64,000 nt of DNA from assembly GCF_017349315.1 (NCBI RefSeq), contig NZ_JAFMPP010000001.1, forward strand, positions 496,001 to 560,000, in the 5' to 3' direction. Positions 8,572 to 17,310 of the stretch are shown here, in pieces (position 1 is the first letter of the stretch; each line of letters starts with the position of its first letter). Source of the DNA: Jiella flava. Its GTDB lineage: Bacteria > Pseudomonadota > Alphaproteobacteria > Rhizobiales > Rhizobiaceae. The position numbers and the translations under genes were made by a program. A model generated the notes under the pieces. The model saw only the letters and a program-made list of their open reading frames with translations, was not told the origin of the DNA and did not search any database.

Positions 8572-9720
8572 ATGATTCTTGTCACCGGCGGCGCCGGCTT
8601 CATCGGTTCGCACCTCGTGCCACAGCTTGTGGCACGAGGGCATTATGTGCGCGTGCTCGACGTGTTGTCGGCGCAAATCCACGGCATGCTCCCGAGCCCG
8701 TCGCTGGATTGGCTTACGCAAACGCAGAATGTCGACTTTCGGCGCGGATCCGTCACGAGCGAGGCTGATCTGCGCGCGGCGCTGGATGGCGTGACAAGCG
8801 TGATCCATCTCGCGGCTGAAACCGGCACCGGTCAGTCGATGTATGAGATCGATCGGTATTGCCGAGAGAACGTGCAGGGCACCGCACGCCTCATGCATCT
8901 TTTGGCCAACGGCGCTGCGACGACGGTACGACGGGTGCTTCTGGCCTCATCCCGGTCGGTCTACGGTGAAGGGGCTTATGTCGACAGCGATGCCGCAGAG
9001 ACCGAGCGTGCGACGCGCATCACGCCTGCGTCACGATCCGCAGAGGCCCTGCGGGCGCGAAAGTGGGAGCCGACCTGCCCTGAGACGGGCAAGGCACTGA
9101 CGGCAGTCCCGACGCGCGAGGATGATCGGACGGCGCCGGCCTCGATCTACGCGGCGACCAAGCTGATGCAGGAAGACCTTGTGCGAATCGGCTGCGACAG
9201 CGCCGGACTTGGCCATGCCATCCTTCGCCTGCAGAATGTTTATGGCGAAGGTCAGTCGCTCAATAATCCCTATACCGGCATTCTGTCGATTTTCTCGACC
9301 AGGATCAGACGCGGACTCGAATTGCCGATTTTCGAAGATGGGCTCGAAAGTCGCGATTTCGTCCATGTCAGCGACGTCGCGGCCGCATTTGCCGCAGCCG
9401 CCGAGGCGGAGGCGGCACCGAATACGGTGATCAATGTTGGATCGGGACGAGCCACATCGGTGATCGACATCGCAAAAGCCCTCTGCCGCGCCTTCAACGA
9501 GCCTGAAAATCTGACGGTAACGGGTCAGTTTCGCCTTGGCGATATTCGCCACAACGTTGCCGATGTCGGCCGGCTGCGCGATCGCCTCGGCCTCACGCCG
9601 CAAGTCGGCCTCGACGAAGGTCTGCGCCGCTTTGCGCAATGGGTGAGCACCCAACCGCTTCCCGAAGACCGCCTTGGCGAAGCCAACGCCGAACTCGCCA
9701 AGCGCAAAATGATGGGATGA
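8572..9720 (+). CDS. NAD-dependent epimerase, dTDP-L-rhamnose 4-epimerase-like
   Basis: 382 residues from the ATG at 8572 (GTG at 8551 also possible). An extended SDR: GGAGFIGSH nucleotide-binding loop at residue 8, HLAAETGTGQS, a serine in SSRSVYGEG, and the catalytic Y-x-x-x-K in SIYAATK. An insertion before that motif (W-E-P-x-C-P-x-T-G-K-x-L-x-x-V-P-T-x-E-D) is characteristic of the dTDP-L-rhamnose 4-epimerase group, which makes dTDP-6-deoxy-L-talose. I therefore infer synthesis of an activated 6-deoxyhexose for the neighbouring transferases. No rmlABCD genes are in the window, so the precursor would come from elsewhere. Another 4-epimerase specificity remains possible. Confidence 0.75.
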   Translation: MILVTGGAGFIGSHLVPQLVARGHYVRVLDVLSAQIHGMLPSPSLDWLTQTQNVDFRRGSVTSEADLRAALDGVTSVIHLAAETGTGQSMYEIDRYCRENVQGTARLMHLLANGAATTVRRVLLASSRSVYGEGAYVDSDAAETERATRITPASRSAEALRARKWEPTCPETGKALTAVPTREDDRTAPASIYAATKLMQEDLVRIGCDSAGLGHAILRLQNVYGEGQSLNNPYTGILSIFSTRIRRGLELPIFEDGLESRDFVHVSDVAAAFAAAAEAEAAPNTVINVGSGRATSVIDIAKALCRAFNEPENLTVTGQFRLGDIRHNVADVGRLRDRLGLTPQVGLDEGLRRFAQWVSTQPLPEDRLGEANAELAKRKMMG

Positions 9721-9739
9721 TCACGCCGATCCGGGCTTC

Positions 9740-9821
9740 GAGCGGAAGACGATGAACCGAGATCGTCATTCCGCCCGAAGTCTTTGGTGAGCTGCATGAT
9801 GTGATCCGAAACGTCATGCAA
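9740..9821. repeat. 82-bp dispersed element, copy 1
   Basis: Aligns base for base with 53909-53990 at roughly 80 percent identity by eye; the last 18 bases (GATCCGAAACGTCATGCA) are identical. It sits just after the epimerase stop, as copy 2 sits just after a permease stop. On the complementary strand both copies read LHDVSD-x-x-M-x-L-x-K, so a decayed peptide-coding mobile element is possible. Confidence 0.65.
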
Positions 9822-9838
9822 GCTTTCGTTTCGGATCA
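9802..9838. repeat. Perfect 12-bp inverted repeat (stem-loop)
   Basis: TGATCCGAAACG and CGTTTCGGATCA separated by 13 nt. No T-run follows, so it is a poor intrinsic terminator; it more likely belongs to the repeat element, or protects the 3' end of the upstream mRNA. Confidence 0.6.
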
Positions 9839-9942
9839 GCTCATGCTCTCGTCTGCGGGTCCGCAATCGGCGCCGCGGACCAATGGATTGGAAGGACAAG
9901 GGGTTCCAAAAGCGTTTACCGATGCTGTAGAATCAAAGAGCT

Positions 9943-9982
9943 GGAGCATCCTTTCTGCATCCAAGGGGACACAGGGTGCTCC
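9943..9982. repeat. Imperfect hairpin GGAGCATCCT/AGGGTGCTCC
   Basis: Nine of ten positions pair across a 20-nt loop. Resembles the conserved stems of rhizobial intergenic mosaic elements; function unknown. Confidence 0.35.
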
Positions 9983-10562
9983 AGGTCATTGGAGGCAGTC
10001 CTCGCGATTCGTCACGCCATCCTCCGCGAACACGTCTTCGCCAATCGTCGACATGCGGACGCTTGGCGGTACTCCGGCGCGGTGACATATTCACACGTCG
10101 CAGTGCGCGAAATCGCCGGGGTGCCTTGGAAAACCGGCTTTCGCAGTGCGGAAAAATCGCTTGCCGATGGGTGACGAGAGCGTTAGATTCTCGGGTGCTT
10201 CTGTCGCTAAACTCATCAGATCCCAATCCCGCATAAACCAGCCTCAATATAAGCGCTGAAGACTATAGATTTTCTTGCCTATCATCGCATAGCTGCAAGA
10301 AAAATTCACGTCATTGCTTGAATTGTTCGCGGTTGGCTTTCAAGTGGACATTGGTTTTCAAGCAGACGTGGAGCCCGCCGCGCCTCACCGCGCGCTGAGA
10401 CCGGAAATTTTGAAGGGCGCCATCGGATAGCCGAAAAAATGATGCGGTTGAGGGTCAAGCTGCGTTCCGCGATTCGTCATTGAGGAGGCGTCATTCGCTG
10501 AACCTTGCGCCATGGGACTTGGGACGACCACTTGCGACGCCATTGGCAGGAAGAGAACGGGA

Positions 10563-12551
10563 ATGCAAAAAGACGCGGTTGATGTAAGGCGTATGCTTTC
10601 GAAATTCCTCACGATCAAATCACGCTCATCAAACGCCATTTCGACCAATATTTTATCAGAAAAAATGGGCGCCCGCTCAGAACTTCAATCATCTGATGGC
10701 GTGATCCTGTTTCTTAAAATCCATGGTCCGCAATCCGTTTTGCAAGATTTCGACCATTATTTTTCTGAGTCGACGTTCAGTCCGACGATTATCAACAATT
10801 CCGGCTTCATTGTCTTCGATGCAGAGCATCGGACAATTTCCATTCAAGATGCTTGGTATCATCACGATCGAAGCCTGCGCGTCCGGATCGATCGCAACAA
10901 GGGCCAGCAGTCGGTCAGCACATGGCATTTTTATCAATACGATTCCGCTTCGAATGAAACGCTGCACCTGCTGAGTCGGGACATCGACCGAAAAGAAATG
11001 GGCTTCGTCGACATCCCTCTTCACAATCCGTATTTTCCGTTGCTCATTGTTGCGAAAGATCCCGAGGGCGAGATTATCGATAGCGGGATTATTCCATTCC
11101 CATCGCTGTGCCGAAACGGGCTCCATTACGCAGAACTCTGCGCGTTCGCGGGCGACGCGACTTTTCATGCAAGTCTTCGCGCATTGTCATATCAGCTGAC
11201 CCTCGCTCTGATTGGACAGCATCATGGCGAACACGATCCTGCGCTCGGTGAAATCGAGGTCTTCACGCGATGGACGGGCGACGAGGATGCGATATTCAAT
11301 CCAGACTTGACCGCCTGGCTGGATTGGCTTTGCCCGACGCTGAAAATTACCTATTCCCCAATTTTTGAGGCCGGTCGCAAGCTGCAGCCTGCACCGGAAG
11401 CAACGGATGAGCGATCGCTCGAAACGCTGCTCTTGCCGCCACGCACGATCCCGACGCTTCAAGCGCTGCTCGCAACCGGCTCGCGTCACCCGTCACGCGG
11501 CGTGGATTTCCTGGTCGCGGAGCAAGACACGGCATTTCCGATGTGGCGCGTCGCGCTGCCGGCCATCGCGGCCGATCTTGAACGGCTGCAGCCGATCGGC
11601 GGGCAAAACCACTTTCCTCGCCTTTTAAGCAATCCCCGGCAGCCCGAGACACACGAACAGCCGACCCCATGCGCAATCAAGTTCGTGGATCGAGAGCGAC
11701 TTGGCGAGAAAATCAATCTTTTGATGCCGGTCTCGCCGGACGTTTCCGCGATTTTGCCCGGGATCGACGCCGGCCATTCGCCAAAGGTCACCGTTCTCGT
11801 TCTCGATTCGGACGCGCCGGCGATCGGCCTCAATCAGACGCTGGGCTCTCTCAGCCGGCAAACCAATGCCGATGAGCTCCAGGTTCTCGTGGAATTGTCG
11901 GACGATCATGCCGCCGATTGCAGCGCGGTCGAACATGTCTTGGGACCCTTGTTTCCCAATCGAAGCATCGTCTTCGAAAGTCAGCCCGGACGCGACGCCG
12001 CATCGGCCTATGAAAAGGCGCTGGCGGTCGCGTCAGGCGATTATCTGGTCGTCATGAGCCGAAACATCGTGCTCCACGATCACAGAACTCTGGAGGCGCT
12101 GGTGGCCTTGGCCGCGCAGCCCGATGTCGGCTCGGCCGGATGTATGCTCGTGCGAGAGGGTACTTTGAAGAACGAGCTTGAAGTCGTTTTCCACTCCGCC
12201 GGGTTCTTCCCCTTATCGCCCCCCAACGGCGAGGATGAGACGACGGCCCCGCTTCACTGCCTCGATGTCTTCGAGAAGACGACCTATCCCGTCGGCCAGA
12301 ATTCTCCGTTTCTTCAGGCGATCGCCATGCCCCTGGCAAAGAGTTGCGAAAATCTGCGCAACGGCCTCACGGGTCCCGACGGATATTCGCGGCAGGCATC
12401 GGCCCGCGGTCTCGCCCATCTTTGCACCACCGGAATTTCCGCCGGCCTGTTTATCGAACCCACCTTGCCCGCTCCGTCATGGATCGACAATGCGGTGTGT
12501 CGATCAGAACAATTCCCGCTCGCGGCCGGCTTGCAGAAGTTGCACGGATGA
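10563..12551 (+). CDS. Cassette 2 gene A': paralogue of gene A lacking the DDD motif
   Basis: 662 residues from the ATG at 10563, which has an AGGAAG site upstream; an ATG at 10512 would add 17 residues. Same architecture as gene A: an unrecognised N-terminal half (FPSLCRNGLHYAEL; TLLLPPRTIPTLQALL) and a C-terminal GT2-like domain starting near SPKVTVLVLDSD (about 406). Where gene A has VLILDDDLLFHD, this protein has VVMSRNIVLHDH, so the acidic triad that binds metal and nucleotide sugar is missing. It may be a non-catalytic partner, or use a different chemistry. The 4-nt overlap with gene B' repeats the arrangement in cassette 1. Confidence 0.75.
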   Translation: MQKDAVDVRRMLSKFLTIKSRSSNAISTNILSEKMGARSELQSSDGVILFLKIHGPQSVLQDFDHYFSESTFSPTIINNSGFIVFDAEHRTISIQDAWYHHDRSLRVRIDRNKGQQSVSTWHFYQYDSASNETLHLLSRDIDRKEMGFVDIPLHNPYFPLLIVAKDPEGEIIDSGIIPFPSLCRNGLHYAELCAFAGDATFHASLRALSYQLTLALIGQHHGEHDPALGEIEVFTRWTGDEDAIFNPDLTAWLDWLCPTLKITYSPIFEAGRKLQPAPEATDERSLETLLLPPRTIPTLQALLATGSRHPSRGVDFLVAEQDTAFPMWRVALPAIAADLERLQPIGGQNHFPRLLSNPRQPETHEQPTPCAIKFVDRERLGEKINLLMPVSPDVSAILPGIDAGHSPKVTVLVLDSDAPAIGLNQTLGSLSRQTNADELQVLVELSDDHAADCSAVEHVLGPLFPNRSIVFESQPGRDAASAYEKALAVASGDYLVVMSRNIVLHDHRTLEALVALAAQPDVGSAGCMLVREGTLKNELEVVFHSAGFFPLSPPNGEDETTAPLHCLDVFEKTTYPVGQNSPFLQAIAMPLAKSCENLRNGLTGPDGYSRQASARGLAHLCTTGISAGLFIEPTLPAPSWIDNAVCRSEQFPLAAGLQKLHG

Positions 12552-14068
12552 AAATTGCTGTTGTCATTCCCACCGAAGCCTCACGCCGACAGGCCGGGGT
12601 TCGGATTCGCTACGAGAGAATTGCCGAATTCGTCGCCCTGAACGGCAGCGAACTGCGCATTCGGACACTGGACGATATCGCGGGCCAGGAATACGCCGAC
12701 GACGACGTCTATCTGATCAGCAAATGCTTTGATGCGCGGAGCCAAATCCTGGCAGCGCAATTGCGTTCTGCGAACAAGATCGTCGGCATCGATCTCTTCG
12801 ACGACTATTTCAGCCAAAGCGATGACAGCCGACTGCTCCGGTTTCGAAAGTGGCTCGCGGAAATCCGTGGCGATCTGAATTTCATCTTATGTTGCACACC
12901 CAGAATGGAGGTCGTCGCGCAGCAGGTCGCCCCCGGCGTGCCGACACTGGTGATGAACGATCCTGCTGCCAGCGATTCGGCAGATCAGATCGCGGCGATC
13001 GTTGATCGCAAAGTCGAGAGATCACTGTCGACGCGTGAAATTGACGTGTGCTGGTTTGGCGTCGGCGACAATTCCCATTTTGCGGTTGGTCTTTCAGATC
13101 TTTTGGCGTTCAGCCGTCGCCTTTCGCGCCTCGAAACGCGCGGCTATTCGGTTCGCTTGGCCATCAGAACCAACGCCAGAGCGCTTTCCGCGGACACGCT
13201 CGCCCGGCTCAACCGCTTACCGTTCCGATATTCTCTCGACGAATGGTCGCTCGACGCGGAAGAGCGCATTCTTCACGATAGTCTTGTGAGTTTCCTTCCC
13301 ACAAGCGGGCAGGCATTTTCTCGAACCAAATCGCTCAATCGCGCTTTGACGTCACTTTGCGCTGGAACGCAGGTTCTATCAGCCGGATATCCCCTCTACG
13401 AACGGATCGCTTCGTTCATCTATCGTGACGAACTCGATTTTCTCGATGACTTGGCCGTCAATCGCCTGCGATTGCGCTCAGACACGAGTGCGGAATTCTC
13501 TGGACTTCTGAAGCAAGTGGGCAGCGCACCTGAGGAAGCAAGTCATCTTCTCGCATTTTTGGCAAAAATTTCTGAAAACACCGAAGATAAACCTAATTCA
13601 ATTTCCCAACATTTTGCGATTATACATGGTCAAAAATCGGATATTCAAGTCCGTGATTTCTCCGCAAAATTGCAGGCCCTCACTGTTTCCGGTCCATATT
13701 TTCATAACAAATGGACAACCGATATCGTTACCAAGATAAATCCAAATGGTCTGCAGCTCGACGCATGGGTGTCTGAAAAAGCCCTGCTGCGCATGGCGCC
13801 GAGATTTGCGGCGTCGGTTGGTTCCGTTCGGCAGATCAACGGTGCGAGGTATCGCCCGGTGACCCTTCCCAACGCACTGTCGGCAATCTCGCCGGTCGAG
13901 CCGACAATGCCGCAGAGTGTCATTACGATGATGTCGGGTTACGCGACGGTCATGGATCGTGTGGCTCACATCCTGGAAACCATCATTCCTGGCATCCAGT
14001 GCATCACCGATGAAAGGCTTGTTTTTCCTTTCGCCGTGATCGGAAACGCGGCATCTCGGAGGACGTGA
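12548..14068 (+). CDS. Cassette 2 gene B': paralogue of gene B
   Basis: 506 residues, ATG overlapping the TGA of gene A'. The start MKIAVVIPTEASRRQAGVRI, the block IVGIDLFDDYFSQSDDSR near residue 78, CWFGVGDNSHFAVGLSDLL near residue 168, DEWSLDAEE and TKSLNRALTSLCAGTQV near residue 260 all line up with gene B, so the two arose by duplication. The arrangement suggests a GT-B-type protein, but no E-x7-E signature is visible. The C-terminal 130 residues are also conserved (SxEAxx...SDExxxxPFxV style ending), which suggests an intact gene. No membrane segment or signal peptide. Function inferred only from the locus. Confidence 0.7.
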   Translation: MKIAVVIPTEASRRQAGVRIRYERIAEFVALNGSELRIRTLDDIAGQEYADDDVYLISKCFDARSQILAAQLRSANKIVGIDLFDDYFSQSDDSRLLRFRKWLAEIRGDLNFILCCTPRMEVVAQQVAPGVPTLVMNDPAASDSADQIAAIVDRKVERSLSTREIDVCWFGVGDNSHFAVGLSDLLAFSRRLSRLETRGYSVRLAIRTNARALSADTLARLNRLPFRYSLDEWSLDAEERILHDSLVSFLPTSGQAFSRTKSLNRALTSLCAGTQVLSAGYPLYERIASFIYRDELDFLDDLAVNRLRLRSDTSAEFSGLLKQVGSAPEEASHLLAFLAKISENTEDKPNSISQHFAIIHGQKSDIQVRDFSAKLQALTVSGPYFHNKWTTDIVTKINPNGLQLDAWVSEKALLRMAPRFAASVGSVRQINGARYRPVTLPNALSAISPVEPTMPQSVITMMSGYATVMDRVAHILETIIPGIQCITDERLVFPFAVIGNAASRRT

Positions 14069-16833
14069 TGGGTGACAAGTTCGCCTTCTTTGCAATCAAT
14101 CTGATTCAAGATGTCAACGTGATCTGGCCGCTGGCGACGCTCGCGCATCATGATCTCAATCTCAATGTTGGCTTTTTGTTATCGCGTCGATTTACCATTG
14201 CCGACGGAACCGGGCGGTGGCTGAACGAAATCTTCGAGCTCGCTTCGCGATGCCATGCGAAAGTTTATATCTTCGACACGATTTTCGAAGCGGCCAGCGT
14301 TCTCAGCGGAAAGTCGGGAATTGTTGTAGCGGCAAGCGAATCAAACCTCGCCGCCCATCGCGAAACCCATGACCTCTTTCGCGCCCTGCCGCCAGGCTTT
14401 ACATCGCTGACGCTGCAGCACGGCTTTGAGGGCGTTGGGTTTCTTCATAGCCGCGAGCACGACGAGGCGCATGGCACACATATCCGATTTTCAGCCAATA
14501 TCGTCTGCAGTTGGCTTGATCCCCAATATCAGCGGTCGATGCTGCCCTCCCAGCGCCCAAAGCTGTTCGTGACCGGCCCTGGATCGCTCCTCAATCTCCC
14601 GAACGCTGTCCCCAAGCGCTCATCGACAGGGCTTGTCTGCGAAAATCTCCATTCGACACGCTTTAAAGCGAATGCCGGAGCGGTTGGCGACTTCGTGGAG
14701 AATTTTCAAAACTTCTGCAGACGGGTGGCAGAGGACGGCAGAAACGTCGCTCTTCGACCCCATCCGGCTGGCCAGTTTACCGTCAAGAATAATCTTCAAC
14801 TGCCGAAAAATACGTCGATCAACAACGCGCCAATGTATAAAGTCGACTTACGCCAATATGCCTATGGTATATCGGCGGCGTCGTCTGTCATCTTCGATAT
14901 GGTTCTGGCGCGAATTCCCGTGGCGGTCTGGGTCGATAAGAACGCCGCGATGGACGCGAGCGTCTATGCCGGCCTGACCACCGTCACGACAAGCGAAGAT
15001 TGGATTCAATTCGCCCGAGACGCGATCAGATCGCCAGAGACTTTTTTAAAGATCCAAGACGATTTTTTGAAAAAATATGACTTCGCCCTTGATGCGTCTG
15101 GCGTCCGGGAGCGCTTCAAAGCGGTGTTTCGCGCAGCCGCGACTGCTGCACAAGCACAGCATAAAGTGGACCGAGCGGAGCGTCCGATCCTCGCCGTCAT
15201 CTCGCACAAGCGCCCCGAAATGGAAGCCCTGCTCGCCGAAGCGATTCCGAGAGACATTCTTCGCGACGGCGATGCATCCCTCGAAATCGCGTCGCTATCC
15301 CCCGTTCGCCGGTCCTTTGGATCACGCCTGACGCCAGACGTCTTGGCAGCATGGCTCAATACGAGACTGGCGATGACAGGCGCGAAAAGTCTGATCACGT
15401 CCGAGCCGGCGGTTGACCGTCTTGCCTTTGAGGCCAGCGTTCGTGCCGCGCAAGACAATGACATTCCCCTCGCAGTCTACCTGGAGGCTCCGGAGGGAGA
15501 TAAGACGATCCGGTTCCAGCCGGACGACTTGGGCGACGTCGATATCGCGTGCGGCCCGCGCAAACGCTTGGCCTCTCTCCGCCCTCAACTGGAAGAGCGA
15601 TCCGTCAGCATCCATATTTTGGATAACCACAGCGCCGCGGGTCAGACGACACTGCCGCGCCTGGTTTCCCGAAATGGCAGATCCGCTTTTGCCGGCGCGA
15701 AAAGCCTTCTGAAAGCTCTCACAAGACGTGTCTCACGTCAGCGAGTGTTGATTGCCGCGCCGAATTTTCTGCCAACGCTGCAATTGAGTTTCGTCAAACC
15801 GTTTGCGACCCGCGACGGCTCAGAGCTGTTTTCTTATCAAATCGTCACCGAAGCCGACATGGCTCAGCTCGCCAAGAAAGGAAAGAGCCAAGACGAAATC
15901 CGAGATTGGCTCGCTGAAGAAATCAGTTCTTTTTCACCGGATATCATTTTGTTCTGCCGATATGGCGGGCCGCACGAAGACCTCTTCATTAATTATGCAA
16001 GTCAAAATAATATTCCGTCAGTTTATCACATCGATGATGATCTTTTAAACGTGCCGGCCTCAATTGGGGAGAAGAAGGCGCAGATCCATAACGCTCCCGA
16101 ACGATTGCAATCGCTGCGGCGGGCAATGGAAAGCAGCGACCTTGTCTATTGCTCGACCGAGAAGCTCAAAAGTCAGCTGATTGCGCTGGGCATACGAACG
16201 CCCATCAGAGCCGGCGAAATTTATTGCCCAGGGCAGATTATCGCCCCTGCCACGCTACGGCAGCCACAGCGGATCGGCTACATGGCAAGCGCCGACCATG
16301 CCCAAAATCTCGCAATGATCCTGCCGGCCGTCATTCAGTTGCTGCGCCGCCATCCCAGTGTGATTTTCGAGCTTTTCGGCTCAATCCCCTGCCCGCCCGA
16401 GCTGTTGGAATTTGGCGATCAAATCCAGACATCGCCACCGATCCGCAATTATGAGAACTTTTTGGAAGAATTCGCCAAGAGAGAGTGGGATGTTGGCATC
16501 TGCCCGCTGAAGCCGATTCCCTTCAACATGATGAAGGCGAATACGAAATGGGTCGAATACACCTCCATCGGCACGGCGGTGATTGCCAGTCGCGGCACGG
16601 TCTATGACGGATGTTGCGCCGACGGCTGCGGCATCCTGGCAGAGGCTCCTCACGAGTGGCTTGCGGCGTTCGAGATGCTGCTGCAGCCGGAGGTTCGTTA
16701 CGCGCAGGTTCATCGCGCCCAGAAAAAACTGGCTGAAGACTATACCGTCGCGCGATTGCTGGACCAAGTTGTCAGCGTTTTCGATGAAGCAAGGATGCTC
16801 CGTCTCGACCGGACAAAACGCATCGCGTCGTAG
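14068..16833 (+). CDS. Cassette 2 gene C': fusion of a gene C homologue with a GT4-like glycosyltransferase
   Basis: 921 residues; the ATG overlaps the previous TGA (TGATG) and a GGAGG site lies just upstream. Residues 1-370 match gene C: LIQDVNVIWPL, LTLQHGFEGVGFL, LVCENLHSTRF, LRPHPAGQ and AASSVIFDMVLARIPVAVW. A further 540 residues are added: a middle segment of unclear fold (about 370-545), then from RVLIAAPNFLPTLQLSFVKP a GT-B glycosyltransferase with PDIILFCRYGGP, VYHIDDDLLNVP and a C-domain ending in KWVEYTSIGTAVIASRGTVY. It therefore probably carries two transfer activities. The last gene of the cassette; no obvious terminator follows. Confidence 0.75.
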   Translation: MGDKFAFFAINLIQDVNVIWPLATLAHHDLNLNVGFLLSRRFTIADGTGRWLNEIFELASRCHAKVYIFDTIFEAASVLSGKSGIVVAASESNLAAHRETHDLFRALPPGFTSLTLQHGFEGVGFLHSREHDEAHGTHIRFSANIVCSWLDPQYQRSMLPSQRPKLFVTGPGSLLNLPNAVPKRSSTGLVCENLHSTRFKANAGAVGDFVENFQNFCRRVAEDGRNVALRPHPAGQFTVKNNLQLPKNTSINNAPMYKVDLRQYAYGISAASSVIFDMVLARIPVAVWVDKNAAMDASVYAGLTTVTTSEDWIQFARDAIRSPETFLKIQDDFLKKYDFALDASGVRERFKAVFRAAATAAQAQHKVDRAERPILAVISHKRPEMEALLAEAIPRDILRDGDASLEIASLSPVRRSFGSRLTPDVLAAWLNTRLAMTGAKSLITSEPAVDRLAFEASVRAAQDNDIPLAVYLEAPEGDKTIRFQPDDLGDVDIACGPRKRLASLRPQLEERSVSIHILDNHSAAGQTTLPRLVSRNGRSAFAGAKSLLKALTRRVSRQRVLIAAPNFLPTLQLSFVKPFATRDGSELFSYQIVTEADMAQLAKKGKSQDEIRDWLAEEISSFSPDIILFCRYGGPHEDLFINYASQNNIPSVYHIDDDLLNVPASIGEKKAQIHNAPERLQSLRRAMESSDLVYCSTEKLKSQLIALGIRTPIRAGEIYCPGQIIAPATLRQPQRIGYMASADHAQNLAMILPAVIQLLRRHPSVIFELFGSIPCPPELLEFGDQIQTSPPIRNYENFLEEFAKREWDVGICPLKPIPFNMMKANTKWVEYTSIGTAVIASRGTVYDGCCADGCGILAEAPHEWLAAFEMLLQPEVRYAQVHRAQKKLAEDYTVARLLDQVVSVFDEARMLRLDRTKRIAS

Positions 16834-17310
16834 CCAGCGCACCGGGTCACCTGAGCGCCTGAACCGCCACCATTCATTCTTTGGTCGACGGCCGTCACGA
16901 TCAAGAGGCGGACGTATCAGGCGTTGACGGCTCGTGGACGAGCGTTCGTGGACGAGGCGGCGGTTCAAGAGGTGTCTGGGCAGCAATTCCCGCGCCGGCC
17001 GGATGGCAACCATCCGCCCGACCGGTTTTTGCAGGACAACAGGGCCGCCAGCCTAGACGACGGCGACAGCGACAGCGACAGATCAGATCCCTGACCGGCC
17101 GACGCGCCCGAAGCGCTCAGCTCCGCTGGGGTACCCGATCCTCGGACCCGGCCCGTCTGCCACCCTCGCTCTCCTCCAGATCGCCAAGTTTGATCTCCGC
17201 AGCGCCGCTCCCGACAGCGAGAACCTGACATGAAAGCCCGTAAACGGAGAAAGGGCCCGGCGCATCGCGCCAGGCCCTTTCATCAGATCGTTGTGTCGTT
17301 GCTGCTTCGA
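16834..17310. other. 477-bp intergenic region
   Basis: Between the end of cassette 2 and the convergent porin gene. It holds the porin terminator (17249-17281), a GCGACA hexamer repeated about three times near 17060-17080 and a CGTGGACGA direct repeat near 16930-16950. Open frames here have no recognisable protein and compositional features of chance frames. Confidence 0.5.
17249..17281 (-). terminator. Rho-independent terminator of the porin gene
   Basis: On the minus strand, GAAAGGGCC-T-GGCGC, loop GATG, then GCGCC-GGGCCCTTTC, followed by a T-rich stretch. It starts 30 nt after the porin stop. The A-run on the other side could also let it act for the plus strand. Confidence 0.8.

Larger units (their letters stand above)
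9721..10562. other. 842-bp intergenic region carrying repeats
   Basis: Contains an 82-bp dispersed element (9740-9821), a perfect 12-bp stem-loop (9802-9838), a second hairpin (9943-9982) and an imperfect tandem TTGG-[CT]-TTTCAAG repeat near 10332-10369. From about 10240 to 10330 the sequence is AT-rich and is a reasonable place for the promoter of cassette 2. I see no supported gene. Confidence 0.5.

Noticed and set aside
9802-9838. Intrinsic terminator for the epimerase gene
   Set aside because: The stem is perfect but no T-run follows; better explained as part of the repeat element, although a role at the 3' end cannot be excluded.
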